Origin: Candidatus Methanophagaceae archaeon
GTDB taxonomy: Archaea > Halobacteriota > Syntropharchaeia > Alkanophagales > Methanospirareceae
Direction of reading: 5' to 3'
NCBI GenBank assembly: GCA_003194435.1
Contig: PQXC01000004.1
Location: forward strand, 60,752 to 124,751
Length of the DNA: 64,000 nt
Shown here in pieces: positions 36,030 to 50,931 of the stretch. Under the pieces are notes generated by a model. That model was not told the DNA's origin and searched no databases. It worked only from the letters and a program-made list of their open reading frames with translations. Position 1 is the first letter of the stretch. Every line of letters begins with the position of its first letter. The translations under genes and the position numbers were made by a program.

Positions 36030-37847
36030 TTATGCCCCCTTTTTTATTGCCTTTCGTCTTTTTGGTATTGTAAAGAAGAACTCTGACCCTTTTCCTACTT
36101 CACTCCTCGCCCATACTATCCCGCCATGTAATTTCACATATTCCTTAACTATAGATAAACCCAGCCCAAGACTTCCTGATTTACGGGTCAATGAAGTATC
36201 AACCATATAAAATCGCTCAAAGATCTTCGGCAGGTGCTCCTCTGGAATGCCAATTCCTGTATCTGCAACACATGCACATATATCCTCGCCCCTGTCCTCC
36301 ACATTAATATCTATCTTCCCCTCCTCAGGGGTATATTTGATTGCGTTGGAGACCAGGTTACTGAGGATGGCGATTAATTTCTGCTTATCAGCCTGGACTT
36401 CTATATCGGGAACGGACATAGAGATTTTTTGCCTCTTCTCTTTTGCCTCGGGTTCAAGACTCTTAACCACTTCCGATACGACCTCGGGAATGCGCACCCA
36501 TTCCAAACTCAGCTCTATCTTCTTACCGTCAATACGTGCGAGTTCTAACATCCGATTGATCAGCTTCTCAAGTTGCCTCGCCGATTGCTCTATATTATAT
36601 AGATACCTCTTCCCCTTATCCGGGAGCTCACAGCGCTCCAGCATACTTGCATACCCCACAATGGGCGCAAGGGGTGACCGCAGCTCATGATAAGCCACGT
36701 TAAGGAAATCGCTCTTCATCTTGTCCAGCTCCGCAAGTCTTTTACAGGTCTCACGCAGTTCTTCCTCCTTCCTCTTCAGTTCCGTCATGTCAAGCAATGA
36801 GGCAATGCAACTATCTGCTCCCGGAATCGGCTCTATCCAGGCATTCACATGTTTTATCTCCCCATTACGGCTAACAAACTTGAATTCACAGCATGCCGGT
36901 GCTTCTCCTTTTCTCCTTTCCTCGCAATAATTCTGAACCCTATCCATGTCTTCATCAGCAATGAAATCAATCCACTTCTTACCCTTTATTTCTTCCCTTG
37001 AATATCCGCTCAGGGTTTCAAATTCTTTATTTGCCAAAGATACGAATTTGCCATGTTCAATGACACAAAGAGCGGTGAGTGCATGCTCAAAGATCACACG
37101 ATAACGCTCCTCAGCGTCCCTTAAATTATCCTCTATCCGCTTTTGTTCACTTATATCCCTGAATATCGTTAATTTTGATATACTACCATCAATATTCTTC
37201 AGAGGGGTCTCAAAGAGGTCATAAGTCCTGTTGGTCCTGCGAGAGTGCCACTCCCACCTCACTGTCTTTCCTTTCACTACCTCTGTATTTTTGCACCCCG
37301 GACAGGGCTCGTCCCTATTATGAAACGCCTTATAGCAGATATCACCAACATGGTATCCAAATACATCAATCAAAACCTTGTTCATGAACTCTACTTTATA
37401 GTCCTTTGATATGATGCATACGCCATCATCCATGCTCTCAAGAATTAAATTCAGTTTGTCACGCTCTTCTTTTATCTTCTCTTTTGTCTCTTTTAGCTTC
37501 TCCTCACCCTTAGCCCGCTCCTCGCTCACGAACCCGATAACATACGCCACCGCTACAAAAATAGCGCTCCGTTCAAAAATATGTACAGAAAGCGCAGCCT
37601 GGGGTGAGAAAAGCGTTACAAGAATGTAGACTGAGCTGAGAAGAAGAGCGATATAAACCGCTTTCCTACGATACCATACCCCTGCTAAGAGAATGGGGAT
37701 ATAGAAAAAATGCGTATAGACGATTGTTTCTTCCCTGATAAAGCCGACAAAGAAAGCCAAGATAGTGCAGGCTAACACAGTAGAGAGCAATAAAAGGAAT
37801 CTATAGTTCAGCCTCTCTATCTTCATTATCCATGGATTATAAGCCAA
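36030..37847 (-). CDS. PAS-domain sensor histidine kinase, membrane-anchored
   Basis: H-box NVAYHELRSPLAPIVGY; ATP-binding NLVSNAIKYTPEEGKI, DTGIGIPEEHLPKIFERFYM; cysteine-containing PAS (CYKAFHNRDEPCPGC). True start probably downstream of 37847. Confidence 0.9.
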   Translation of the reverse strand: MAYNPWIMKIERLNYRFLLLLSTVLACTILAFFVGFIREETIVYTHFFYIPILLAGVWYRRKAVYIALLLSSVYILVTLFSPQAALSVHIFERSAIFVAVAYVIGFVSEERAKGEEKLKETKEKIKEERDKLNLILESMDDGVCIISKDYKVEFMNKVLIDVFGYHVGDICYKAFHNRDEPCPGCKNTEVVKGKTVRWEWHSRRTNRTYDLFETPLKNIDGSISKLTIFRDISEQKRIEDNLRDAEERYRVIFEHALTALCVIEHGKFVSLANKEFETLSGYSREEIKGKKWIDFIADEDMDRVQNYCEERRKGEAPACCEFKFVSRNGEIKHVNAWIEPIPGADSCIASLLDMTELKRKEEELRETCKRLAELDKMKSDFLNVAYHELRSPLAPIVGYASMLERCELPDKGKRYLYNIEQSARQLEKLINRMLELARIDGKKIELSLEWVRIPEVVSEVVKSLEPEAKEKRQKISMSVPDIEVQADKQKLIAILSNLVSNAIKYTPEEGKIDINVEDRGEDICACVADTGIGIPEEHLPKIFERFYMVDTSLTRKSGSLGLGLSIVKEYVKLHGGIVWARSEVGKGSEFFFTIPKRRKAIKKGA

Positions 37848-37914
37848 GGCCCGGATTTGAACCGGGGTAGAGCTGATCTGCAGTCAGCCGCGTGTGCCTC
37901 TCCGCCACCTTGGC
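37842..37914 (-). tRNA. tRNA-Cys (GCA)
   Basis: 7-bp acceptor GCCAAGG/CCTTGGC, anticodon loop CTGCAGA, T-arm GGTTCAAATCC. Confidence 0.9.
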
Positions 37915-38002
37915 TGTATTTCTTTTTTTCTATTCCTCTTTCTCTATATGAGAAATTTCAACCAGGAGAAGAAAAAATAATTAAGCACTTTAAAGTACTT
38001 AA

Positions 38003-40995
<2,993 letters not shown>

Positions 40996-41094
40996 CTATG
41001 ACAACCTCATCTGGCTAAAATCGCCATCGGTTCTTCCCTGAATAACATGATGTTATTAGGTGCATTCCTCTACACATACATACACATACACACA

Positions 41095-41166
41095 TGGACT
41101 CGCTGGGATTTGAACCCAGGGCCTTCGCCTCGCAAAGGCGACGATCTTCCACTGATCTACGAGCCC
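41095..41166 (-). tRNA. tRNA-Ala (TGC) in the 16S-23S spacer
   Basis: Acceptor GGGCTCG/CGAGTCC, anticodon loop TTTGCGA, GGTTCAAATCC. Confidence 0.92.
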
Positions 41167-41230
41167 CAAGAATATCCCAGCATCTTATCTTATATAAACT
41201 TTGAACCAACCCCTGGTGTGATCTTTCAGT

Positions 41231-42776
<1,546 letters not shown>

Positions 42777-42870
42777 TTTACTGGATCACCAGTGGGTTAG
42801 CTCTTACGTCGGACACGAAATCCCCATGCTCGTGTCCCCATACACATCTTTATGTCCTATCTTTTTTACA

Positions 42871-42960
42871 TTTATATATAGCATAGTGGAAGTCAACCCA
42901 TCATCCCCGGGTTATCCCTCTCTCAGAGTTGACGCCGGTACTATGCTACATAAATATATA
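42871..42960 (-). promoter_or_regulatory. putative rRNA promoter region with TATA-like boxes inside an imperfect inverted repeat
   Basis: Minus-strand TATATATAAA at 42871-42880; arms TAGCATAGT (42879-42887)/ACTATGCTA (42940-42948) and GTCAAC (42892-42897)/GTTGAC (42928-42933). Confidence 0.45.
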
Positions 42961-43039
42961 CATCTCACTACTTTAAAAATCTTTCATCTGCTATATAAAA
43001 CTTTCCTGTCATATCTCATATCATAAACAACCGCCATTT

Positions 43040-44197
43040 CTATGCCTCTATACTGAGCTCTTTGTAGAGCTCAAGATACTCTTCTCCCGTTTTTGACCAT
43101 GAATACGCACCTGCTCTTTCCTTACCTCTTCTCTTCAATTCCTCACGGAGGCTCGTATCATGGAGCAGTTTTGACATCCCTTCTGCTATCTCATCAATAC
43201 TATAGGGATTTACAAGAACAGCAGCATCCCCTGCAACCTCTGCCGTCCCTCCTATATTTGATGTTACAACCGGCGTTCCCGCCTGCATAGCCTCTATTAC
43301 AGGCATCCCGAAACCCTCACAGAGCGAGGGATAAACAAGTAAGTCAGCATGTTTTAAAAGCGAGTCCAGCTCTTTATCGGGTATGAATCCCGTAAATATT
43401 ACTCGCTCACTCATTTCCGCTTCTTTTACCGCGCGGTCACACCTCTTCTTCATCTTTCTCAGGTATGCATTACTGGATACTGCACCAGTTATTACCAGCT
43501 TCCCACGATACCCATCCTCTCTTACCAGTTTTGAGAACGCGTGAATCAATCGCACAATATTCTTCCGCTCGTGTATCCCCCCAACGTTAAGAATGAACCC
43601 GCGTTCTAAATCGAATCGTGCTTTGAGGCTCTTTTCTATCTCTTCATCCGGCTCTGTTAGTTCTCGTATGCCATTGGGAATGACTTTAATCCGCTCTGCA
43701 GATACACCCACTTTGGTTATAAGCTCATGCTTTGAATATTCAGACACCGTGGTTATCAGATTATTCAGGCGACACGCTTCTCGGGTACCACGTCGGTATA
43801 GCAGATGATTCCTGAAGAACCCCATCGCTTCTCGGAATGTGAAAGGAATAACGTCATGCACGGTAAGAATGGACGGCACCTTCTTACGGAATGGAAAACT
43901 CCAGTTATAAGGGAAATGAATAATACCTGCGCCTTCCTGTGATGCAATGTTCTGGATGGTAACAGAATCCAGCCATGCATTCTTCAATGACATAGAGTGC
44001 GAACGACACGGTAAAGGAACAGTAGTAACGTTAGAACAATCTTCAAATATGCCTTCTGTCTCGGCAAATCGGTGTTTTTTGCAGAGTATAATCACATGAT
44101 GTCCTTTCCCCGATACATACCTCGTTAGCTCTATAATGCCCTGTTCAACGCCACCCACAACGCCGTCGTATTTCCTAAAATCCATTACTATTTTCAT
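43040..44197 (-). CDS. glycosyltransferase family 4/GT-B (group 1)
   Basis: GFILNVGGIHERKNIVRLIHAF, DLLVYPSLCEGFGMPVIEAMQAGTPVVTSNIGG; start MKIVMDFRKYDG at 44197 preferred over 44302. Confidence 0.9.
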   Translation of the reverse strand: MKIVMDFRKYDGVVGGVEQGIIELTRYVSGKGHHVIILCKKHRFAETEGIFEDCSNVTTVPLPCRSHSMSLKNAWLDSVTIQNIASQEGAGIIHFPYNWSFPFRKKVPSILTVHDVIPFTFREAMGFFRNHLLYRRGTREACRLNNLITTVSEYSKHELITKVGVSAERIKVIPNGIRELTEPDEEIEKSLKARFDLERGFILNVGGIHERKNIVRLIHAFSKLVREDGYRGKLVITGAVSSNAYLRKMKKRCDRAVKEAEMSERVIFTGFIPDKELDSLLKHADLLVYPSLCEGFGMPVIEAMQAGTPVVTSNIGGTAEVAGDAAVLVNPYSIDEIAEGMSKLLHDTSLREELKRRGKERAGAYSWSKTGEEYLELYKELSIEA

Positions 44198-44201
44198 CCT
44201 C

Positions 44202-45245
44202 TTAAAAGCTATCGAGTAGACTTTCGATATCTGTGATAGCCACATTAGTGGTCTCATCGGACGCGCCATAATACACATAAATCTTATCATCGCGCTCGGC
44301 AATACCGTTTGAGAATATCACATTCGGGAAGAATCCCGCAGTCTCGTAAGGTTCCGTGGGTGTCATTAGCGGCACAGATGCCCTTCGTATCACGCGGTAA
44401 GGCTCGTCAAGTGCGAGAAGCATGCAAAATAGCGAATATACGCTGTTATCCCCCTTAGCGTGGTAAATAACGAGCCAGCCCTCAGGGGTCTTTATTGGCG
44501 GCGCTCCTGCTCCTATTCGCTGTGACTCCCATTTATTGTCTCTTGTACGTGCAATGCATTTATGATTTCCCCAGTGAAGAAGGTCAGGAGATTCGCTGTA
44601 CCACATGGCAGGCATACCAAATCTGGTATTGTTTGGACGATGGAGTGCGACATACATACCATTAACCCGCTCAGGGAAAATAGCGACATCCTTGTTCTCT
44701 GGATAAAATATAAGCCCTTTCCTCTCGATACTCCTGAAATCCTCGGTAACCGCTAAAGCAGTAGCCCATGAATCTTCGGAAACCGCAGTATAGGTGATGT
44801 AGTATTTACCATCAATAAACGTTATTCGCGCATCTTCCACGCCATATCTCTCTGTCTCATTCTCTGGATAAATAAAAGGTGCATCATCAACTTTGAAGTT
44901 GATGCCATCCTTACTCCTGGCTATTCTGATATGACTCAGGGAGGTGAGATATTCCTGCCCCTTATATACAACAGTGCGTGTGTCTTTCGGTATGACTTCA
45001 GGGTCAGAAGCATCGAATTCCATAATATCTGGATACCCCTTTCCGTTATCATCAAACCGATATATCGGCGTGCGGATATATCCTTCCCTGGGTTCGCACC
45101 CCTCCGCTACGCGCACCAGAAGAATGATTTCATCGCCAAAATTCGTTGCTCCTGGATTAAAGGAGCCAATCACTTTGTACCCTTCTATTGATGGTTTTAC
45201 ATCCCCCGGTTTTATTATCGGGTTACTTTTGTGTCTTATTATCAT
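44202..45245 (-). CDS. glycoside hydrolase family 130-like (beta-mannoside phosphorylase-type)
   Basis: FNPGATNFGDEIILLVRVAEG, GVEDARITFIDGKYYITYTAVS, RIGAGAPPIKTPEGWLVIYHAKG. Confidence 0.85.
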   Translation of the reverse strand: MIIRHKSNPIIKPGDVKPSIEGYKVIGSFNPGATNFGDEIILLVRVAEGCEPREGYIRTPIYRFDDNGKGYPDIMEFDASDPEVIPKDTRTVVYKGQEYLTSLSHIRIARSKDGINFKVDDAPFIYPENETERYGVEDARITFIDGKYYITYTAVSEDSWATALAVTEDFRSIERKGLIFYPENKDVAIFPERVNGMYVALHRPNNTRFGMPAMWYSESPDLLHWGNHKCIARTRDNKWESQRIGAGAPPIKTPEGWLVIYHAKGDNSVYSLFCMLLALDEPYRVIRRASVPLMTPTEPYETAGFFPNVIFSNGIAERDDKIYVYYGASDETTNVAITDIESLLDSF

Positions 45246-45329
45246 TTTTTCCTCTCTTTTTATTTATAGGAAGATAGATCAATATATAGAATAAAGAATA
45301 AATGAGAAAGAAAAAAGGAAAAGGAAGAG

Positions 45330-45707
45330 GTGATGAAGGGCATGGAATATATATATGCGGCATTGCTCTTGCATAACTCGGGCAAGGAGATTACAGAGGA
45401 GCGAATAAGTGCGATCATGGAAGCAGCAGGGATTGAGGCGGACATGGGTAGGATAAAAGGGCTGGTCTCTGCACTCAATGGCGTGAACATAGATGAGGCT
45501 ATCTCTCAAGCTCAACCTGCTTATGCCCCTGTAGCAGCGGTTCCACAGGCACAGGCTCCTGCACCCGCAGCTGCTGCACCTGCAGAAGCTCCTGCGGGTA
45601 AAGAGGGAGAGAAGGGAAAAGAAGAGGAAAAGGAAAAGAAGACTAAGGAAGAGGAGGAGAAAAAAGAAGAGACAGGTATGGAAGGACTTGCATCTCTCTT
45701 TGGCTAA
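45330..45707 (+). CDS. rpl12: ribosomal protein P1/L12 (archaeal)
   Basis: [34 protein letters not shown]...; Ala/Pro hinge; acidic tail ending [10 protein letters not shown]. Confidence 0.92.
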   Translation: MMKGMEYIYAALLLHNSGKEITEERISAIMEAAGIEADMGRIKGLVSALNGVNIDEAISQAQPAYAPVAAVPQAQAPAPAAAAPAEAPAGKEGEKGKEEEKEKKTKEEEEKKEETGMEGLASLFG

Positions 45708-45738
45708 CTTCGCTTTGTTTTTTCTTTTTTCACTCTTC

Positions 45739-45813
45739 GCTCCGGTAGTGTAGCTCGGCCAATCATCTCGGCCTTTCGAGCCAAGGACTCGGGTTCAAAT
45801 CCCGACCGGAGCA
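45739..45813 (+). tRNA. tRNA-Glu (TTC)
   Basis: Acceptor GCTCCGG/CCGGAGC, anticodon loop CTTTCGA, GGTTCAAATCC. Confidence 0.9.
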
Positions 45814-46394
45814 TTACTCTTCTTTCCCATTCTCTGTCTGTCCAGCTCATAATTGAGTATTGTTATACACTGTGATGCGAGATAAGAGGTGGAACCAAGA
45901 GATAGCCTTTCATGCGGGAAGCGAGTGACGAACTTTTCTTCTTTCAGCGGCAGCCCCAGATGGTCTCCGACTATAAATACGGCATCCTCTTTCAGGTACA
46001 ATTCGCTTATATCTCTGCCCTTCTCATGGATTATGTAAAAGAACTTACCATCAGATGCTAATTCGGAGATCAACTGTTGAAAGCTGAGCTTACGCACACG
46101 AATACCGGGATTCTTTCCTTTTGGTGCCTTCTTTATCCATGATGCTATACTACGCTCATCGGGTGAGACAGCACGAAGCAAGCTGCCGTAAAATGATATT
46201 ACCCTCGGTGGGTTTGGAGCACCACAGGCAACTACATGGATGCATGAGTCCCGCCTTAAATCATGACTTATCCACAGTGCATTGCAGATGCATCTTGCAA
46301 CCAGGTCCATCCTGCCGCCACTGCCCGGTAAATCATTCAATGAGAAGTCATTGCTCGTAACTGCTTTCCTCGCATATAATATGAATTCCCTCAT
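45795..46394 (-). CDS. trmY: tRNA (pseudouridine54-N1)-methyltransferase
   Basis: MREFILYARKAVTSNDFSLNDLPGSGGRMDLVARCI; FIVGDHLGLPLKEE. Confidence 0.85.
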   Translation of the reverse strand: MREFILYARKAVTSNDFSLNDLPGSGGRMDLVARCICNALWISHDLRRDSCIHVVACGAPNPPRVISFYGSLLRAVSPDERSIASWIKKAPKGKNPGIRVRKLSFQQLISELASDGKFFYIIHEKGRDISELYLKEDAVFIVGDHLGLPLKEEKFVTRFPHERLSLGSTSYLASQCITILNYELDRQRMGKKSNAPVGI

Positions 46395-46495
46395 TCTTAT
46401 GACAAAAGACCTCTATAATAATTCAAATAATCATTAAAAAATCTTGTGCTCAGCGAGCTATATTTATAGCCCTTCTTTATCTATCTCAAATCAGA

Positions 46496-47485
46496 ATGGA
46501 AGGAAAAGGAAAAGGACTTACAATTGTTACTGCCACTGCTACTGCTACTGCATCTCTATCTCTTATTCTTATTACACTGCTGCTTCTATCTCTATCGAGC
46601 GCTGATGCAGGTACAGGTGTTACCCCGATTTCGCAGATAAATGACTCCGATGTCGGGCGGGAACTCACGGTCTCTGGCATTATCAGCGCCGTTCTCTATA
46701 CCAACTCTAGCTCCAGCTCCTGTACCGCACGGACATACGAACCCGGAGATGCTGTATTTCTAACCCTCCATGACAATTCGGGCTATGTATTGATAAGCGT
46801 AGACCCAGAGCTCTGGAATGCAAACTTGTCTGAAGGAGAAAAGATCATGGTCACAGGGATATACGCGGGTAATAGCAGCCACAACGGAATGAAGGGGACT
46901 ATATATGCCAGCAGGATACGCACCTTTACGCAGCTTTATCGGGACAGGAAGATAAAAGAGCTTTTGAACTCACCAGAGGATTACTTCCAGGCGGATGTGC
47001 GAATAATCGGTATTATTAAGCGAATAGAAATTGAACCAGATAAGATGGTGCTCGGGATTGATGATGGCTCTGCCCAAATAGATGTGCTGTGCCATACTGA
47101 ACGGGAGAATATAAGCATTGGGGACGAAGTGGTAGTGGAGGGGGAATTTATGAGGAATATGATATATGCGTTCGCCATCCAGGTACAGAAGCAAAAGCCA
47201 GAGATTAAACCATTGCAGCCCACACCATCACCAATACCCACAGCAACAGCAACACCAACACCCATCAATGAACCTTCACATTCATCTTCTTCACCTCTCC
47301 CCTCCCCATCTATCATTCCTCTCTTACCTGGCAGCCACAGCCACCAGCAAGTCGGCAATAGCAACGAATTGTTCAATTTGATATTCAAACTCAGAGAATT
47401 GTTCACGCATCCTTCTTCATCCAATTTGGATTTTGATTTTGGTACACTATTAAATAGTTTAAATAGGCTCAAATCCTCTTATTAA
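46496..47485 (+). CDS. secreted OB-fold domain protein with PT-rich linker
   Basis: Signal peptide with TATATATAS tract; ISQINDSDVGRELTVSGIISA...GEKIMVTGIY OB-like repeats; related to N-terminus of 52679-54229. Confidence 0.65.
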   Translation: MEGKGKGLTIVTATATATASLSLILITLLLLSLSSADAGTGVTPISQINDSDVGRELTVSGIISAVLYTNSSSSSCTARTYEPGDAVFLTLHDNSGYVLISVDPELWNANLSEGEKIMVTGIYAGNSSHNGMKGTIYASRIRTFTQLYRDRKIKELLNSPEDYFQADVRIIGIIKRIEIEPDKMVLGIDDGSAQIDVLCHTERENISIGDEVVVEGEFMRNMIYAFAIQVQKQKPEIKPLQPTPSPIPTATATPTPINEPSHSSSSPLPSPSIIPLLPGSHSHQQVGNSNELFNLIFKLRELFTHPSSSNLDFDFGTLLNSLNRLKSSY

Positions 47486-48913
47486 AGCCCTGAACAGCAT
47501 TAGAGCTGGTATTATCTCCAGACGTCCCACCCACATGTTTAATATCAATATTATCTTACCTATGTATGGCAATCCCGGATTCGTCAGCCCGGCAGAAAGC
47601 CCCACATTACCCTGTGCCGATGCCACCTCAAACATGATCTCTCCCAGTGGATACTGGGAGCCTACCACCACGGATAGGACACAAATACCTATAAAGAGGG
47701 AAATAAGCCAGAGGATAATGATCAAACTCGCTTCTGAGAATATCTTTGTCATGTTCTCCCTCTCCAGGAATCTATCACCAAGTCTAACGCTGATTATCGC
47801 TTTGGGCGGCAAGAAATTACGCCTCAAAGACCACTTTATCCACTTGTATGCTATTACGGCTCTTAATAATTTCACGCCTCCCGCAGTTGAACCCGTCCCC
47901 CCTCCTATTATCATAGCTATACACATGATGAGTAATGCAGGTGATGACCAGTTGTGCACAGGTACCGTCTGAAAACCCGTACAGGTCATCCCGGAGATAA
48001 GCTGGAAGCCTGAATAGCGGGTGGCACTTAAGAGGTCAGTGCTTTGCATCAGATAATTAGCGGCTAATAGCGGTATGAAGAGGATAGAGAAGACGACAAT
48101 AAAGGCTATACACTGCGTATCCTTGAAATATGACTTCACATCACCCTTCAGCACCCTGTAATGTACTAAAAATGGTATCGCTCCAAGAACCATCATCGGA
48201 ATGATTGCCAGTTCGATGATAGAGCTGTTATATGTGGCGATACTGTTATCAGTGATTGTAAATCCACCGGTACCAATTGCGGTCATTGCGTGGTTTATCG
48301 CTTCCCATGGCTTCATACCGGCGATAAAGAAGAGAATTATCCCTATCGAGGTCAAGAATAGATATATCCACCATGTCATTCTCACTGTTGATATGATACC
48401 CGGTTTTATACGCTCCTCCCGTGCTTCCGCTTTGTAAAGTACGTATGCACCTGTACCCGGACGTGCAAGAACGGAGAGCATCAGAACGATCACACCTACA
48501 CCTCCCACCCACTGCATCAGACTGCGCCAGAACTGGATTGTATGCGTGAGTCCCGACGGATGGGTAATCATCGTCAGACCCGTTCCTGTCCAGCCGGACA
48601 TCGCCTCGAAATAAGAATCCAATGGGCTCATACCCTCAATCGAGACAAAGAGGATTGCGCTAAAAGCTGGAACGACCAGCCATACCAGTGCTGCACATAT
48701 CATTGCATGCCTGTATTCGGGCTCCCCTGCATATCTGAAGAAATATCTGAATAGTAACCCCAGGAGTATAACCCCAGAACCGGTGATTACAACAGGCATT
48801 ATCACATCCTCATGGAAGTAGCATGCAACGCCAAGCAGAGAAAATATCAGCACGCCCAGTATGACGAGGATGCTGCCGAGGTCCCTGAGCACTATTCTTA
48901 GATTTGATAGCAT
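47459..48913 (-). CDS. trkH: Trk/Ktr-type K+ uptake channel subunit
   Basis: MSGWTGTGLTMITHPSGL, NHAMTAIGTGGFT, ISGMTCTGFQTVPV, SAQGNVGLSAGL selectivity-loop repeats. Confidence 0.9.
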   Translation of the reverse strand: MLSNLRIVLRDLGSILVILGVLIFSLLGVACYFHEDVIMPVVITGSGVILLGLLFRYFFRYAGEPEYRHAMICAALVWLVVPAFSAILFVSIEGMSPLDSYFEAMSGWTGTGLTMITHPSGLTHTIQFWRSLMQWVGGVGVIVLMLSVLARPGTGAYVLYKAEAREERIKPGIISTVRMTWWIYLFLTSIGIILFFIAGMKPWEAINHAMTAIGTGGFTITDNSIATYNSSIIELAIIPMMVLGAIPFLVHYRVLKGDVKSYFKDTQCIAFIVVFSILFIPLLAANYLMQSTDLLSATRYSGFQLISGMTCTGFQTVPVHNWSSPALLIMCIAMIIGGGTGSTAGGVKLLRAVIAYKWIKWSLRRNFLPPKAIISVRLGDRFLERENMTKIFSEASLIIILWLISLFIGICVLSVVVGSQYPLGEIMFEVASAQGNVGLSAGLTNPGLPYIGKIILILNMWVGRLEIIPALMLFRALIRGFEPI

Positions 48914-49008
48914 TGGTTTTGGTTGATATTGATAACTACCACTATCCCGTTAGAAGTTACTGAAATAAAAAATACGTGGTTGATACCGATTCACCGATTC
49001 GAGTATAT

Positions 49009-50025
49009 TCAAATATGTAACTGAAGGAAGTTGGGCATGAGTTTCAAGATTGCAAAGAGGGCAAAAGAGCCAGAAGCTAATAATAACGCATGTTTCAAGC
49101 CCGCTATAACCTTGCCCTCACCCAGTTTCCCGGCTACCAGACCGGAACAGATACCCTGTATTATTCCACAGTGGAAGAGGATCATCTTCATCCGTTCTGC
49201 ATCAACATTTACAATGGTCGCTCTACCCATACCTGCGCCTGTGATCTGCTTCGCAGCCTCTGTCATCATCGGAATGAGCGTCTTGTAGAGTACCAGCAGG
49301 ATGAGCAGGAAGACACCAAAGGTTATGTAGCAGATAGCCACATAAGGGCTCATATCTGATGCCCTCTTGCGCTCCAGGGAACGCAACTCATTCACATCCT
49401 CCGCCGCAATCTTCAATATCTCGCCTACATCCCCCCCTACCCGATACCCCTCTATGATTATCTCCACCGAACGTTTGATCATATTCGTTGGATACCGCTT
49501 TGCAAACATCCTCAGGGCATCCTCAAATGGTACGCCCCACGTGAGCTGATAGGCAATGGTCCTCAGTCCTTCTGTGAGTATCCCATAATTACCCTCTGAA
49601 GTGAGTAAAACCGAGTCAATCAATGTCAAACCCGCTCTCTTCGCCTGCGCAAGGTCGCGAAGCAAGCCAGGGAACTCATCATTCGCCTTCCTTACCCGCT
49701 TATCCTCGATATAGAGATAGAGAGCCGTGGGAGTGAAGGTGGCGATACCAGCCAGGATGTATGCATCGAACGGTGCTACAAATCCTGACCAGCCCTCATG
49801 TGCCCTGCCGTAAAGGTATATGATCAGTATGAGACATGCACCTATGACAGCGGATATATAAGCCAGCCGAACCGGATTCCCTCTCACGAATCCAAACGGG
49901 TCCTTGAAGAAGTGAACCACTGCTTTCTCCTGTCTCTTCTTCTTTAACGCTTCCAGAAGTCTGTCAGTTTCAGTCTCAGTCTCAGTCTCAGTCCCGGTCT
50001 CAGTCTCCTTATCTTTCATTGTCAT
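49009..50025 (-). CDS. TadC/ArlJ-like type IV pilus membrane platform protein
   Basis: T2SF-like: FPGLLRDLAQAKRAGLTLIDSVLL, GYRVGGDVGEILKIAAEDV; N-terminal ETETETETET tract. Confidence 0.8.
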   Translation of the reverse strand: MTMKDKETETGTETETETETDRLLEALKKKRQEKAVVHFFKDPFGFVRGNPVRLAYISAVIGACLILIIYLYGRAHEGWSGFVAPFDAYILAGIATFTPTALYLYIEDKRVRKANDEFPGLLRDLAQAKRAGLTLIDSVLLTSEGNYGILTEGLRTIAYQLTWGVPFEDALRMFAKRYPTNMIKRSVEIIIEGYRVGGDVGEILKIAAEDVNELRSLERKRASDMSPYVAICYITFGVFLLILLVLYKTLIPMMTEAAKQITGAGMGRATIVNVDAERMKMILFHCGIIQGICSGLVAGKLGEGKVIAGLKHALLLASGSFALFAILKLMPNFLQLHI

Positions 50026-50028
50026 TCG

Positions 50029-50931
50029 TCATTCGCTCCCGACAAGCTCAATGAGAATGATGAAGCCGAAGCTACCAAGAGGAATTGCGATATAAACAAT
50101 TGCTGCGAGAGCCTCTAAAGAGGCGTTACCGAGGAAGCACATGATTGTGAGCACCACAACGAGCAGCAATGGTGCAACTACTATCCCGATTACATAAAAC
50201 TCCGCGAATAGACCCAGCGTCTCTATAAAGGACTCATACTTCGCCCTCCTCTCACTCATGTATTCCCGCGCTGAATTGATGAAGTAATCACCCATCTCGC
50301 CACCAGAGAGAGCTGTTGTTATCGCACCCTGGAGGAAGGCGCGCATGTTTGTGGACGGTGTCAACGCTAAGAGCTTCTTCAGTGCCGTCATGAAATCCAG
50401 TCCCAGGAGCTCAACATCGCGTACCAGATGTCTCATCTCCCTGCTCACCTCGCCGTAAGTCTCCTCCGCATCTGATAGTTTCTTGAAAATCATGTAGGGT
50501 ATCACGCCTATGGAAGCCATCGAGGATATGTATCCGATGGCATAGGGCAGTGTTCGGTCTATCTTACCCTGCCTCTCCCAGGCTATTATCTTGGGGTAAT
50601 AGCAATAGCCGAAATAAGTGGAGAAGAAAGCGATTACGATACCACTGAGCATGAAGACGAAATCCAGCGCTGTGAATGATAAATTCTCTCCCAATATCAT
50701 TGCTATGATAAATTTCAATACCACATACATGGCTACCACACTACCTACCGCGATGATAGAATACAGGAGTGCTCGCGAGAGCCACTTCTCCACCGGTATG
50801 TACAGCCGGGCTTTCAGGAGGTCGTCCCTCAGAACTCCGAATTTAGCCCTTCTTCGCTTGAAGAAGTTGCCAAATAGCCTGAATGCTATCTGATCCATAT
50901 TTAATTTCTGCTCTTTTATCTCTCCACCCAT
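50029..50931 (-). CDS. TadC-like type IV pilus membrane platform protein
   Basis: LPYAIGYISSMASIGVIPYMIFKKLSDAEETYGEVSREMRHLVRDVELLGLDFMTALKKL. Confidence 0.8.
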   Translation of the reverse strand: MGGEIKEQKLNMDQIAFRLFGNFFKRRRAKFGVLRDDLLKARLYIPVEKWLSRALLYSIIAVGSVVAMYVVLKFIIAMILGENLSFTALDFVFMLSGIVIAFFSTYFGYCYYPKIIAWERQGKIDRTLPYAIGYISSMASIGVIPYMIFKKLSDAEETYGEVSREMRHLVRDVELLGLDFMTALKKLLALTPSTNMRAFLQGAITTALSGGEMGDYFINSAREYMSERRAKYESFIETLGLFAEFYVIGIVVAPLLLVVVLTIMCFLGNASLEALAAIVYIAIPLGSFGFIILIELVGSE

